Shown: positions 1 through 8,356, counted from the stretch's first letter. The stretch is DNA of 64,000 nt from Kitasatospora sp. Root107 (GCF_001424875.1 NZ_LMCT01000008.1:37394-101393); one strand, 5' to 3'. Translations and numbers: made by a program. The notes: a model not told the origin generated them from the letters alone.

Positions 1-164
1 CCGACCTGGCCCGCCGGGACGCGGCCGACTCCTCCCGGGAGACCGCCCCGCTCACCCAGGCCGCCGACGCGGTACGGGTGGACACCAGCGAACTGACGCT
101 GGAGCAGGTGATCGACACCATCTCCGGCCTGGTCGAGCAGAAGGCCGGGCTCTCCGCGGTCTGA
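1..164 (+). CDS. cmk: Cytidylate kinase, C-terminal end (partial)
   Basis: The first 53 codons visible form the end of an open frame running in from the left edge and stopping at TGA 162-164. The peptide reads [15 protein letters not shown] then [15 protein letters not shown]. This is the C-terminal signature of bacterial cytidylate kinase, which phosphorylates CMP/dCMP in pyrimidine nucleotide synthesis. The catalytic core lies outside the window. The cmk-der order with der 125 bp downstream is common in actinomycetes and supports the call, and the two genes may be co-transcribed. The assignment rests on this short tail plus synteny. Confidence 0.8.
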   Translation, partial: DLARRDAADSSRETAPLTQAADAVRVDTSELTLEQVIDTISGLVEQKAGLSAV

Positions 165-288
165 CGACCGCTCACATTCTCGCGTCCGCTGGAACGAACC
201 GGCGGCTCGCACCGCGCTGCCCCCTCGGGGCAGGTACGCACGGCGCATCCCTGGGAAGGGAAGCACCGGGAAAAGGAAGTACAGAAGC

Positions 289-1722
289 ATGAGTATCGAG
301 ACCAACGGCGCCGTGGACGACGCCGACTACGCCGAGTTCATGGCACTGGCCGCCGAGGAGGGCTTCGAGGGCGAGGACCTCGAGGGCCTGAACGAGGGCC
401 CGATGCCGGTGCTGGCCGTGGTCGGCCGCCCCAACGTCGGCAAGTCGACCCTGGTGAACCGCATCATCGGCCGCCGCGAGGCGGTCGTCGAGGACAAGCC
501 CGGTGTCACCCGGGACCGGGTCAGCTACGAGGCGACCTGGAACGGCCGCCGGTTCAAGGTGCTGGACACCGGTGGCTGGGAGATCGACGTCCTGGGCCTG
601 GACGCGATGGTCGCCGCGCAGGCCGAGCTCGGCATCGAGACCGCCGACGCGGTGCTCTTCGTGGTGGACGCCAACGTCGGGGCCACCGACACCGACGAGG
701 CCCTGATCAAGATCATCCGGCGGGCCGGCAAGCCCACCGTGCTGTGCGCCAACAAGGTGGACGGCCAGTCCACCGAGGTCGAGGCCACCTACCTCTGGTC
801 GCTCGGCCTGGGCGAGCCGTACCCCGTCTCGGCCCTGCACGGCCGTGGCTCCGGCGACCTGCTGGACGCCGTGATGGCCGCACTGCCCGACGCCCCGCCG
901 CAGACCTTCGGCGTCCCGACCGGCGGCCCCCGCCGGGTGGCGCTGATCGGCCGGCCGAACGTCGGCAAGTCCAGCCTGCTGAACAAGGTCGCGGGCGAGG
1001 AGCGGGTGGTCGTCAACGAGCTGGCCGGCACCACCCGTGACCCGGTCGACGAGATGATCGAACTCGGCGGCAAGACCTGGAAGTTCGTCGACACCGCCGG
1101 TATCCGCCGTCGGGTGCACCTGACCGCGGGCGCGGACTTCTACGCCTCGCTGCGCACCTCCGCCGCGCTGGAGAAGGCCGAGGTCGCGGTGGTCCTCGTG
1201 GACGCCAGCGAGACGCTCGCCGAGCAGGACACCCGGATCATCACGATGGCCGTCGAGGCCGGCCGGGCCGTCGTGATCGCGTACAACAAGTGGGACCAGA
1301 TCGACGAGGAGCGCCGCTATTACCTGGAGCGCGAGATCGAGAAGGATCTCGTCCAGGTCCAGTGGGCGCCCCGGGTCAACGTCTCGGCGAAGACCGGCCG
1401 CCACATGGAGAAGCTCGTCCCGGCGATCGAGACCGCGCTGGCCGGCTGGGAGACCCGGATCTCCACCGCCCGGCTGAACGCCTTCCTCGGCGAGCTGGTG
1501 GCAGGCCACCCGCACCCGGTCCGGGGTGGCAAGCAGCCGCGCATCCTGTTCGGCACCCAGGCGGGCGTCAAGCCGCCGCGGTTCGTGCTGTTCGCCTCCG
1601 GCTTCCTGGAGGCGGGGTACCGCCGCTTCGTCGAGCGCCGCCTGCGGGAGGAGTTCGGGTTCGTCGGGACGCCGATCTCGATCTCGGTCCGGGTGCGTGA
1701 GAAGCGCAAGCGCACCAAGTAA
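289..1722 (+). CDS. der: Ribosome-assembly GTPase Der (EngA)
   Basis: This 477-residue protein has two tandem GTPase domains, the hallmark of Der/EngA, which acts in maturation of the 50S ribosomal subunit. P-loops GRPNVGKS occur near residues 46-53 and again near 221-228. Each is followed by DTGG/DTAG switch motifs and an NKxD motif (NKVD, NKWD). The C-terminal KH-like domain ends in a basic KRKRTK tail. An acidic N-terminal extension of about 40 residues precedes the first G domain, as is usual in streptomycetes. The ATG at 289 follows an AAGGAAG ribosome site. A strong hairpin after the stop closes the transcript. Confidence 0.95.
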   Translation: MSIETNGAVDDADYAEFMALAAEEGFEGEDLEGLNEGPMPVLAVVGRPNVGKSTLVNRIIGRREAVVEDKPGVTRDRVSYEATWNGRRFKVLDTGGWEIDVLGLDAMVAAQAELGIETADAVLFVVDANVGATDTDEALIKIIRRAGKPTVLCANKVDGQSTEVEATYLWSLGLGEPYPVSALHGRGSGDLLDAVMAALPDAPPQTFGVPTGGPRRVALIGRPNVGKSSLLNKVAGEERVVVNELAGTTRDPVDEMIELGGKTWKFVDTAGIRRRVHLTAGADFYASLRTSAALEKAEVAVVLVDASETLAEQDTRIITMAVEAGRAVVIAYNKWDQIDEERRYYLEREIEKDLVQVQWAPRVNVSAKTGRHMEKLVPAIETALAGWETRISTARLNAFLGELVAGHPHPVRGGKQPRILFGTQAGVKPPRFVLFASGFLEAGYRRFVERRLREEFGFVGTPISISVRVREKRKRTK

Positions 1723-1734
1723 GCAGTAGGCAGT

Positions 1735-1781
1735 GACATGCGGAAGGGGCCAGGCGGTTTGCCTGGCCCCTTCCGCATGTC
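1735..1781. terminator. Bidirectional terminator after der
   Basis: A perfect 21-bp inverted repeat (1735-1755 and 1761-1781) encloses a 5-nt loop. It lies between the stop of der and the stop of the convergent minus-strand gene at 1782. There is no long U-tract, as is normal in this GC range, so it would serve either direction. Confidence 0.85.
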
Positions 1782-2228
1782 TCAGTGCTGGGCCGGGGGC
1801 AGCGAGAGCATGCTGCGGTGGCGCCCGCCGACCGCCGGGGAGAGGTAGCCGGTGGCAACCCAACCCTGGCCGGTGGCAGGGGTGTTGGACTGGGCCGGCA
1901 TGAACTGCGGGGTGCCCTGGGCGTGACCCGGGTAGGTGTGGAAGGTCTGCTGCTGGGGCGGGTACGGCTCGGTCCGCCCGGTGGCGTACGGGTCACGGGT
2001 GGCGAAACCGGTGAAGCGGAGGTCCTCCTCGCCGCTCCGGTCGCCGGGCAGGGCGCGGAAGAGCCGGCGGTACTCCGAGTACAGCGCGTCGTAGATCGGG
2101 GTCGGCGAGGTGGGGTTCTCCGCGTCGTACGACGGGCGCATACCCGGGATGGGACGGCTCGTGGGCTGGCGGTGGGCGGCGGCGACCTCGTAGCTGTACA
2201 CGTAGGACCCAACGAGTGAGAGCGGCAT
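1782..2228 (-). CDS. Hypothetical protein, tyrosine/proline-rich
   Basis: This 148-residue protein matches no enzyme family I recognise. It has no signal peptide or membrane segment. The most regular part is a central block around TPIYDALYSEYRRLFRALPG followed by DRSGEEDL. The C-terminal half is rich in Pro, Gln, Thr and Gly and looks disordered. TPIYD-type motifs recur in small streptomycete proteins of unknown role; that comparison is from memory. No clear ribosome site precedes the ATG at 2228, so an internal start such as the Met of GMRPSYD is possible. It converges on der and shares its terminator. Confidence 0.6.
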   Translation of the reverse strand: MPLSLVGSYVYSYEVAAAHRQPTSRPIPGMRPSYDAENPTSPTPIYDALYSEYRRLFRALPGDRSGEEDLRFTGFATRDPYATGRTEPYPPQQQTFHTYPGHAQGTPQFMPAQSNTPATGQGWVATGYLSPAVGGRHRSMLSLPPAQH

Positions 2229-2276
2229 GAGATGCGGGCGAGAGGCTCTCGCAGCTCCTGAGGTTGCACTGTCCAG

Positions 2277-2386
2277 GGGCTCGGGGAACTGCGAGGAGGT
2301 CTGGCGCCGGGGTCACGTACGAAAGTGCCTGACCACTTACGTACGGATCACCTGGTACGAGGTCGGCGTCGCAGTTCCCCGAGCCC
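2277..2386. repeat. Nested palindromic element, about 110 bp
   Basis: The ends form an 18-bp perfect inverted repeat (2277-2294 against 2369-2386, core GGCTCGGGGAACTGCGA). Inside is a second, near-perfect hairpin: 2317-2327 against 2334-2344, with one mismatch and a 6-nt loop. It occupies most of the gap between two minus-strand genes. It could be an intergenic repeat, a terminator of the upstream gene, or a remnant of a small mobile element. The sequence alone does not decide. Confidence 0.6.
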
Positions 2387-2426
2387 TGGTGGCTGATGCC
2401 CGGAGCGGAGTGCCGACAGGGGCGGC

Positions 2427-3248
2427 TCAGGTGCCGGCGAGGGGGAGGGAGGCGGCGACCAGGAGGCCGCGGGTGGTGGCGCGGTCGAGGGCCTGGCGGA
2501 GCAGGTCCTCGCGGGGCTGGCGGCCGATGGTGCCGGCCGGGGCGGCGTACATGGTGACGGCGGAGAGCTGGCGGGCGGCGGAGCGCCAGGCTTCGGTGAC
2601 CTGGAGAGGCTGGTGGGCCTGCCACCAGGCGGCGTTGGTGCCGGCGGGGGTGGGGTGCAGGATCGCGTGCAGCTGGCCCATCGCCATCAGGACCGACCAG
2701 CCGGGGAGCTGGGCGGGGGCCTTGTTGACGTCCTCGACGAACTGGAAGCCCTGCTCGGTGAGCAGGTCGAGGAACTCGTCCTCGCCGGTGGTGTTGCCGG
2801 GGCGGCCGACCGGGCCGGTCGGTTCGATCACCAGGGCGGCGTGCCCGGTGTCGCCGCAGAGCACCAGGCCGCAGGTGATGCCGAGGACGGCGGGCTGCCC
2901 GGTGCTGGAGACCGAGGCCTGCCCGGCGACCGGAGGGGCGGGGGCCGGAACGGGGGTGGGCGCAGGGGCCTGGGACTGGCTGATGCTGCGGACGGCGCCG
3001 GCCAGCTGCTCCTCGGAGACCGGGACCACCTGGGAGGGGATGCAGCGGGAGTGGGCGAAGGCGAGCACCGCTGTCTCGTCGGCGACGAAGAGCACCGTGC
3101 TGGTGGCCTCCCGGCTGGAGTCGCCGGGGGTTCGGCAGGAGGTGCAGTCGTAGCTGTCGGGCGCGTGGGCGCCGGCGAGCAGACTGTCTGCCTCGTCGTC
3201 GCCGATCTCGGCGCGGACCTCGTCGCTGACTTCGAGCATGCGCGGCAC
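2427..3248 (-). CDS. Conserved hypothetical protein
   Basis: This is a 273-residue protein of unknown function. The GTG at 3248 was chosen because a GAGGAG ribosome site lies 6 nt upstream, although the frame stays open to 3287. The N-terminal third has a CTSCRTPGDSS stretch and a hydrophobic strand pattern. A Pro/Ala linker follows, then a C-terminal domain rich in Trp and Leu that begins near GITCGLVLCGDTGHAALV. There is no signal peptide. The lone CxxC pair and a later CxxxxxC give no full zinc-finger pattern. It is transcribed away from rpfA and toward the palindromic element. Confidence 0.65.
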   Translation of the reverse strand: MPRMLEVSDEVRAEIGDDEADSLLAGAHAPDSYDCTSCRTPGDSSREATSTVLFVADETAVLAFAHSRCIPSQVVPVSEEQLAGAVRSISQSQAPAPTPVPAPAPPVAGQASVSSTGQPAVLGITCGLVLCGDTGHAALVIEPTGPVGRPGNTTGEDEFLDLLTEQGFQFVEDVNKAPAQLPGWSVLMAMGQLHAILHPTPAGTNAAWWQAHQPLQVTEAWRSAARQLSAVTMYAAPAGTIGRQPREDLLRQALDRATTRGLLVAASLPLAGT

Positions 3249-3569
3249 GGGGGACTCCTCGGTTGGTCGTGGGGGTGGCGGGCACACCCGATCGGCATTA
3301 CCAACGGGCCGTTGTGGCTGCGGTCACGGGTCCGAGTGATCGTGACGGGATTTGCCCCGAATTCGACTGCGCCGCGTAGAGCAGAGGTCGCAATCTGTCG
3401 ACATTGTGCGCGAGCTCACAGGGGCTCGAATGTGCCCCAGGCCACTCGAGGGGGAGGTTTGATCATGGAATGGGAGCCGAAAACGGACATAAGACCCACA
3501 ATTGCTTGATCTTTACTGTCGGTAACAGGTGCCTGAGCTGGGTAAACCCGAAAACGTTTGGAACCTGCC
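3249..3569. other. rpfA upstream promoter region
   Basis: No gene is seen in this stretch. It holds the Crp-like site at 3405-3420 and a possible -10 hexamer TACTGT at 3514-3519. It leads into the probable riboswitch. I find no convincing -35 box. Confidence 0.5.
3405..3420. promoter_or_regulatory. Crp-like binding site upstream of rpfA
   Basis: TGTGCGCGAGCTCACA matches the classical TGTGA-N6-TCACA palindrome with a single departure at the fifth base. In S. coelicolor rpfA is known to be under Crp (cAMP) control, so a site here fits. The distance to a possible -10 is about 95 nt. Confidence 0.6.
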
Positions 3570-3700
3570 TATCCGGCTCGTAGCTTCGTAACCAGTGCAA
3601 CGAGCACTACCCGGGTTCACCTCCCGGTGCACGGCCCGCCGGTTCCCACCGGTGCGGCAGGTGCCCACCAGCGTGACTCGCTCGTAAGGGCGGCGCAGGT
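3570..3700 (+). ncRNA. Probable ydaO-type (c-di-AMP) riboswitch in the rpfA leader
   Basis: A leader of about 250-300 nt precedes rpfA. It contains several GC-rich hairpin-forming blocks and a 3' part reading GACTCGCTCGTAAGGGC, which resembles the end of ydaO aptamers (CUAACCUCGUAAGCG). In streptomycetes rpfA is a well-known target of a ydaO riboswitch that turns off transcription when c-di-AMP is high. The boundaries are approximate and no covariance model was run, so the call rests on gene context plus local resemblance. Confidence 0.55.
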
Positions 3701-3835
3701 GTGCGGGAGGTTGCCGGGGCGGCGCGCACGTTGATTCAGAGACGTGCACGGCCGTCTTGCGGACGCGGCAGACGAAATCACGCTCTTCCAGGGCTTGGTT
3801 CCGCATGCCTGCCCGGGATTGTCGAGAGGATACTC

Positions 3836-4615
3836 ATGACCTTCCGTAACGAGACCGCCGCTGCCACCACCGCCGTCAAGCGCAACCGCGTTCGGCTGGC
3901 TGTCATGGGCGGCGCCATTGCCGTCCTGCCCGTGGCCGGCCTCGTCACGGCCAACTCGGCCTCCGCCGCCTCTGTCTCCACCTGGGACAAGGTCGCGCAG
4001 TGCGAGTCCACCGGTGACTGGAGCATTGCCAACGGCAATGGCTTCTACGGTGGCCTGCAGTTCACCTCCAGCACCTGGGCCGCCTTCGGTGGCACCTCGT
4101 ACGCCCCGCAGGCCAACCAGGCCAGCAAGGCGCAGCAGATCGCCATCGCCGAGAAGGTGCTCGCCTCCCAGGGCCCCGGCGCCTGGCCGGTCTGCTCCGT
4201 CAAGGCCGGTCTGACCGCGGGCGGCGCCGCCGCCGACGTCGACACCTCGACGAGCACCAGCACGTCCGACACCAAGGCCTCGCGCTCCGAGACCCGTGCC
4301 ACGGCGCCGAAGAGCACCGCCACGGCTGCCCCGAAGGTCGAGACCAAGGCCGCCGCCGCCCCGAAGGCTGCCGCTGCGCCGAAGGCCGAGACCAAGGCTG
4401 CTGCCCCGAAGGCCGCCACCCCCAAGGCCGAGACCAAGGCCCCCTCGGCCCCGGTCAAGTCCAACGGTGGCAACTACACCATCAAGAGCGGCGACACCCT
4501 GAGCAAGATCGCCGCCGACAAGGGCCTGGACTGGAAGACGGTCTACAGCAACAACGCCTCCGTCCTCGGTGGCAACCCGAACCTGATCTTCCCGGGCCAG
4601 GTCATCTCGCTCTGA
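3836..4615 (+). CDS. rpfA: Resuscitation-promoting factor RpfA (Rpf plus LysM)
   Basis: This is a secreted muralytic enzyme of 259 residues that cleaves peptidoglycan during spore germination and outgrowth. A signal peptide spans about residues 1-45 (KRNR, a hydrophobic run, then SASA). The Rpf transglycosylase-like domain follows at about 46-125, with catalytic Glu57 in QCESTGDW and the family motif NGFYGGLQF. A low-complexity linker of Ala/Lys/Pro repeats (KAETKAAAPKAA types) leads to a C-terminal LysM domain at 214-259 (YTIKSGDTLSK to LIFPGQVI) for glycan binding. The ATG at 3836 follows GAGAGGA. Control is probably by Crp and a c-di-AMP riboswitch. Confidence 0.92.
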   Translation: MTFRNETAAATTAVKRNRVRLAVMGGAIAVLPVAGLVTANSASAASVSTWDKVAQCESTGDWSIANGNGFYGGLQFTSSTWAAFGGTSYAPQANQASKAQQIAIAEKVLASQGPGAWPVCSVKAGLTAGGAAADVDTSTSTSTSDTKASRSETRATAPKSTATAAPKVETKAAAAPKAAAAPKAETKAAAPKAATPKAETKAPSAPVKSNGGNYTIKSGDTLSKIAADKGLDWKTVYSNNASVLGGNPNLIFPGQVISL

Positions 4616-4653
4616 TCGACGCCTGACGCTCGCTGAGCCGACTGCGCATCACC

Positions 4654-4688
4654 ACGGCCGCCCCCTCCCTTGCGGAGGGGGCGGCCGT
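4654..4688. terminator. Terminator after rpfA
   Basis: A 15-bp perfect stem (4654-4668 and 4674-4688) encloses a 5-nt loop, 39 nt after the rpfA stop. It is followed by a short tandem GTCGTG repeat (4694-4722). Confidence 0.85.
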
Positions 4689-4775
4689 TGCGCGTCGTGG
4701 TCGTGGTCGTGGTCGTCGTCGTCCGGACGGACCGGCCGCGGTGCCGGGCGGCCGGGGCCGTGCCTTCATGAGGCC

Positions 4776-5123
4776 ATGCGACCGATACTGCTGCCGACCC
4801 TCGCCGCCGCACTGCTGACCGCCGCCGCGCTGGTCCCGGCAGCGGTGCCCGCCGCTGCGGCGAACTCCGTGCCGGACGCCACCTGGGAGCGGCTGGCCCG
4901 CTGCGAGAGCGACGGCGACTGGCACGCCGACACCGGCAACGGCTTCTACGGCGGTCTGCAGATCTGGCCGCCGAGCTGGCGGGAGGCGGGCGGGCTCCGG
5001 TACGCCGACCGGCCGGACCGGGCCCCGCGGCGGCACCAGATCACCGTGGCCGAGGAGATCCGCCGGCAGCAGGGGTGGGGAGCGTGGGGGCACTGCGCCC
5101 GGGAGATCGGCCTGATCCGCTGA
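4776..5123 (+). CDS. Small secreted Rpf-domain protein
   Basis: This 115-residue protein consists of a signal peptide (about residues 1-28, Ala/Leu-rich, ending PAAAA) and a single Rpf transglycosylase-like domain. The conserved RCESDGDW carries catalytic Glu44, and NGFYGGLQI follows. Two cysteines (Cys43 and the one in GHCARE) could pair as in other Rpf domains. It lacks the linker and LysM domain of the neighbouring RpfA, so it resembles the short Rpf paralogues of streptomycetes. It probably arose by, or is kept as, a tandem paralogue. The rpfA terminator lies between them, so it has its own promoter. Confidence 0.85.
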   Translation: MRPILLPTLAAALLTAAALVPAAVPAAAANSVPDATWERLARCESDGDWHADTGNGFYGGLQIWPPSWREAGGLRYADRPDRAPRRHQITVAEEIRRQQGWGAWGHCAREIGLIR

Positions 5124-5147
5124 CCCGTCGGCTGCCAGGATGGGTGC

Positions 5148-5810
5148 ATGGAACTCTTCCCCCGCGAGCGGGCCGACCCGGCGCCCGGGGTGGTGCACCT
5201 GCCGGACTGGCTGAGCCTCGCCGAGCAGCGCGAGCTGGTCGCGGCGTGCCGGGAGTGGGCCCGCCCGCCGGCCGGGATGCGGACGGTCCGGATGCCGAAC
5301 GGTGGCGAGATGTCGGTCCGCTCGCTGTCGCTGGGCTGGCACTGGTACCCGTACCGCTACGTCCGGACGGTGGAGGACGGTGACGGTTCGCCGGTCAAGC
5401 CGTTCCCGCCGGTGCTGGGCGAGCTGGCCCGGCGGGCGCTGGCCGACGCGTACGGTCCTGAGCCGACCGGGATCGCGGGCACGACCGGCTACCGGCCCGA
5501 CATCGGGGTGGTGAACCACTACGCGCACGGCGCACACATGGGCCTGCACCAGGACAAGGACGAGCAGGTCGACGCCCCGGTGGTCTCGCTCTCGCTCGGT
5601 GACAGCTGCGTCTTCCGGCTCGGCAACACCGAGACCAGGACCAGGCCGTGGACCGACCTCGAACTGCGCAGCGGCGACCTGCTGGTCTTCGGCGGCCCGA
5701 TGCGCTTCGCCTATCACGGCGTGCCCCGCACCCACCCGGGGACGGCCGATCCGGCGCTCGGTCTGGTGGGTCGGATCAATGTGACGATCCGTCAATCCGG
5801 CTTGGTTTAG
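5148..5810 (+). CDS. AlkB-like Fe(II)/2-oxoglutarate dioxygenase
   Basis: This 220-residue protein carries the full AlkB active-site set. HQD (His134, Asp136) and His190 would bind Fe(II). Arg209 and Arg215 in RINVTIR would bind 2-oxoglutarate. Enzymes of this family remove alkyl groups oxidatively from DNA or RNA bases such as 1-methyladenine and 3-methylcytosine. The length fits the family. It begins 24 nt after the small rpf gene, so the two may be co-transcribed, but a functional link is not obvious. CAGGAT sits 6 nt before the ATG, so the message may be leaderless. Confidence 0.9.
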   Translation: MELFPRERADPAPGVVHLPDWLSLAEQRELVAACREWARPPAGMRTVRMPNGGEMSVRSLSLGWHWYPYRYVRTVEDGDGSPVKPFPPVLGELARRALADAYGPEPTGIAGTTGYRPDIGVVNHYAHGAHMGLHQDKDEQVDAPVVSLSLGDSCVFRLGNTETRTRPWTDLELRSGDLLVFGGPMRFAYHGVPRTHPGTADPALGLVGRINVTIRQSGLV

Positions 5811-5917
5811 TGCCAGGTCGGTGACGGTTCGTCGACAGGGATCGCGAGCGGAGGGTCTCATTCACTAGGGTGGCGCCGACAGTTGACCGAGTGCGGCCGA
5901 TTCGTGGGGGCGAAACC

Positions 5918-6220
5918 TTGTCATCGCAACTGAACGTGAATCCAGCGGAGCTGGACAGCGCGGCCACGGTGGTCACCGATCTCAACGGGGAACTCAGGCC
6001 GGTCTCGGACCGGGCGGTCAAGGACGCCGACGAGGCGTCCTCCTCCACCGCCGGCTGGTCGGTCTCCGGTCAGCTGGGCCAGATCGCGGACAGCTGGCGT
6101 GGCGCGCTGACCGGTCTGCACCGGTCGATGGACGGCAACGCGGACGCGCTGCGCAGCACGGCCGGACAGCACCGCGGCAACGAGCAGTTGGTGGCCGCCT
6201 CGATGAGTCAGGTGGGCTAG
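5918..6220 (+). CDS. WXG100-like small protein
   Basis: A TTG start at 5918 gives a 100-residue helical protein beginning SSQLNVNPAELDSAATVV. A WRG turn in ADSWRGALTGL resembles the WxG of ESX/WXG100 substrates. The in-frame GTG at 5870 is rejected because it lies inside a TAGGGT box (5866-5871) that looks like the -10, and a GGGGG ribosome site precedes the TTG. The stop is only 2 nt before the next gene, which itself has a WXG-like N-terminus. The two proteins may pair as secreted helical hairpins. The function is unproven. Confidence 0.65.
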   Translation: MSSQLNVNPAELDSAATVVTDLNGELRPVSDRAVKDADEASSSTAGWSVSGQLGQIADSWRGALTGLHRSMDGNADALRSTAGQHRGNEQLVAASMSQVG

Positions 6221-6222
6221 CG

Positions 6223-7839
6223 ATGGCCAACAGCTTCGCGCTTCTGATGAAGCAGAACTTCGGCGACCTGGAGGCCGCCGCGGCCTCCTGGCGCAAGCTC
6301 GGCGAGGGCAGTGGTGAGGCCCAGGCGCGCCACCGGAGTCAGGTGTCCGGTGCGCTGCGCCGGTCGGGCTGGGCCGGCGACGACGCCGATGCGGCGTACG
6401 GGAAGCTGGAGCGGGCCGAGGAGCAGCTCGGGATCGTGAACGCCGAGGCGATGGCGATCGCGGTCACCATCGACGCCGTGCACCAGCGGATGTCCGCCGC
6501 CCAGCAGGAGCTGCGGGCCGCGGTCTCGGAGGCGGAGAGCAACAACTACCGGGTGGACGACGAGGGTTGGGTCACCGGGCCGCAGCTGGACTCGGTGGAG
6601 CGGCACGACCCGGACGCCCAGGAGATCAACCGTCAGCAGAACGCCCGGCTGGGCGAGTTCAGGCAGCGGATCGGCGACGCGGTGCACAAGGCCGAGCAGG
6701 CCAGTGCCGACGGAGCCGCCTCGCTGGGCCAGTTGAACGGTGACGTGGTCAACGCCGACAGTGCGAAGGCCCAGGCGGAGGTCGCCAACGACGTGGCGGG
6801 GATGCGGTCCTCGCTCGGGCTGGCCTCGGTGGTGCCGAACAACGACAACCCGGCGGACAACGCCAAGTGGTGGAACTCGCTGACCCAGCAGCAGCAGCGC
6901 GAGTACCTCGCGCTCTACCCGGCCGAGGTCGGCAATCGCAACGGCATCCCGAGCCACGTCCGAGACGTTGCCAACCGGGCCCAGCTGGAACAGCAGTTGG
7001 ACCTGGCCCGGAACGACACGTCCGAGGACGGCCGAAAGCGGCTCGGGGCACTGCAGAAGCTCCGCGACCGGCTGGAGTCGGAGGATCGCGACCCCAAGGG
7101 CCCCGAGGTGCTGCTGCTCGGGCTGGACCCGAAGGACGACGGCCAGGCCATCGTGGCCTTCGGCAACCCGGACACCGCGAAGAACACCGCCGTCTACATC
7201 CCGGGCACCACGGCCGAGTTGGACGGGATCGGCGGAGACCTGAACCGGATGAAGGACCTGCAGGCGGCGTCGGACCAGTACGGCAAGCCCGGGGACACCG
7301 CCACGGTCATGTGGCTGGGCTACGACGCGCCCGACGACGTGGTGAAGGACGCTCCGTTCGACAACTACGCGGAGGACGGCGCTCCCAAGCTGGACCGGTA
7401 CGTGGACAGCCTCGGCGTCACGCACGACGGCGGGCCGCGCCACACCTCGGTGATCGGCCACAGCTATGGTTCGGTCGTGGTCGGAGAAGCGGCGAAGAAC
7501 GGGAACGGTCTGGCGGCGGACGACATCATCGTCGCGGGCAGTCCGGGCATGCACGTCCAGCACGCCAAGGACCTGAACATCGACCCGAAGCACGTCTGGG
7601 CGGCCGAGGCGGACGGCGACCCGGTCCCGAATCTCGGGGCGCTCAAGCACGGCCGGGGTGGCTGGTTCGACTTCCCCAACACGCCGACCTCGGACGACTT
7701 CGGTGCCAACCGGATCACCACCGACGGGAACCACGGCCACAGCGAGTACTGGAACAACAACGGCAAGCCGCACAGTGCGTTGGGCAACCAGGCCGCGATC
7801 ATCACCGGCAACTACGACAAGGTCGGCCTGGAGAATTGA
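6223..7839 (+). CDS. DUF1023-type alpha/beta hydrolase with WXG-like N-terminus
   Basis: This 538-residue protein has two parts. The first 200 or so residues are helical, with a GWAG turn at SGWAGDDAD and coiled-coil stretches, like WXG-type T7SS modules. The C-terminal half is a DUF1023-like alpha/beta hydrolase. The nucleophile Ser is in VIGHSYGSVVVG, with VYIPGTTAEL before it and a GSPGMHV turn after. A His in GNHGHSEYW could complete the triad. No signal peptide is present, consistent with non-Sec export. It is tightly coupled to the small WXG-like gene before it and overlaps the lipoprotein gene after it. The substrate is unknown. Confidence 0.75.
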   Translation: MANSFALLMKQNFGDLEAAAASWRKLGEGSGEAQARHRSQVSGALRRSGWAGDDADAAYGKLERAEEQLGIVNAEAMAIAVTIDAVHQRMSAAQQELRAAVSEAESNNYRVDDEGWVTGPQLDSVERHDPDAQEINRQQNARLGEFRQRIGDAVHKAEQASADGAASLGQLNGDVVNADSAKAQAEVANDVAGMRSSLGLASVVPNNDNPADNAKWWNSLTQQQQREYLALYPAEVGNRNGIPSHVRDVANRAQLEQQLDLARNDTSEDGRKRLGALQKLRDRLESEDRDPKGPEVLLLGLDPKDDGQAIVAFGNPDTAKNTAVYIPGTTAELDGIGGDLNRMKDLQAASDQYGKPGDTATVMWLGYDAPDDVVKDAPFDNYAEDGAPKLDRYVDSLGVTHDGGPRHTSVIGHSYGSVVVGEAAKNGNGLAADDIIVAGSPGMHVQHAKDLNIDPKHVWAAEADGDPVPNLGALKHGRGGWFDFPNTPTSDDFGANRITTDGNHGHSEYWNNNGKPHSALGNQAAIITGNYDKVGLEN

Positions 7840-8345
7840 GCATCCCGACGAGACTCCGGACGGTGGCCACCGCCGTCCTCGTACTGACCCTGCTGACTTC
7901 CTGCGGGCTCACCGCGGACTCCACGAAGGACAAGTCGTTGCGCATCGCCACCGAGGACCAGATCCGGGCCGAGCTCAAGCAAGCTTCCGACCGGGCGTAC
8001 CAGGCGCTGGGGGTGAAGGGCCGGCTCGGGCAGAGTGAGACGGTCAACTTCTCCGGCTGCGAGGACCACGGTGGCTCCAAGGACGCCCGGGATGCCATCC
8101 ACTTCTGGCAGGTGGACGATCTTGACCCGGCTGAGCTGAATCCGGCGGTCGAGCGCCTGCAGAAGTGGCTCAAGGACGAGGGCTGGGGCGGTCTCGGCGA
8201 CCAGTGGGACGCGAACAAGGTGGACCACGAGGTCTGGGGCAAGAATCCGGAGAAGACCGTCGCGGTGTGGGCACAGTCGTTCCGTCCGATGAATCGGATC
8301 ATCTTCCGGGTCAGCGCCGCGTGCTTCCAGCCGCCGGCCTCGTGA
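7836..8345 (+). CDS. Putative lipoprotein
   Basis: The TTG at 7836 overlaps the TGA of the hydrolase gene, so translation is probably coupled. The protein has 169 residues. Its N-terminus has arginines, a hydrophobic run (ATAVLVLTLLTS) and a lipobox LTSC at about residues 22-25, so it should be lipid-anchored outside the membrane. The mature part is hydrophilic, with a CEDHGG turn and a late Cys (AACFQ). I do not recognise the fold. Its fixed place after a WXG-linked hydrolase suggests a partner or immunity-like role, which is inference. Confidence 0.7.
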   Translation: MSIPTRLRTVATAVLVLTLLTSCGLTADSTKDKSLRIATEDQIRAELKQASDRAYQALGVKGRLGQSETVNFSGCEDHGGSKDARDAIHFWQVDDLDPAELNPAVERLQKWLKDEGWGGLGDQWDANKVDHEVWGKNPEKTVAVWAQSFRPMNRIIFRVSAACFQPPAS

Positions 8346-8356
8346 GGCAGATCACA
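8341..8356. promoter_or_regulatory. Second Crp-like palindrome
   Basis: CGTGAGGCAGATCACA matches TGTGA-N6-TCACA except at the first base. It overlaps the stop codon of the lipoprotein gene and lies about 205 bp upstream of the permease gene, which it could regulate. Confidence 0.45.

Noticed and set aside
172..1863. A 563-codon open frame on the minus strand opposite der.
   Set aside because: It mirrors the der codons, has a low-complexity Arg/Gly/Val composition, no ribosome site, and der is certain. It is a high-GC shadow frame.
4694..4722. Tandem GTCGTG repeat after the rpfA terminator.
   Set aside because: Low-complexity slippage tract about 29 bp long, with no sign of function.
5870..5917. 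GTG 5870 as start of the WXG-like protein.
   Set aside because: It lies inside the TAGGGT box that looks like the -10, and the TTG at 5918 has a better ribosome site.
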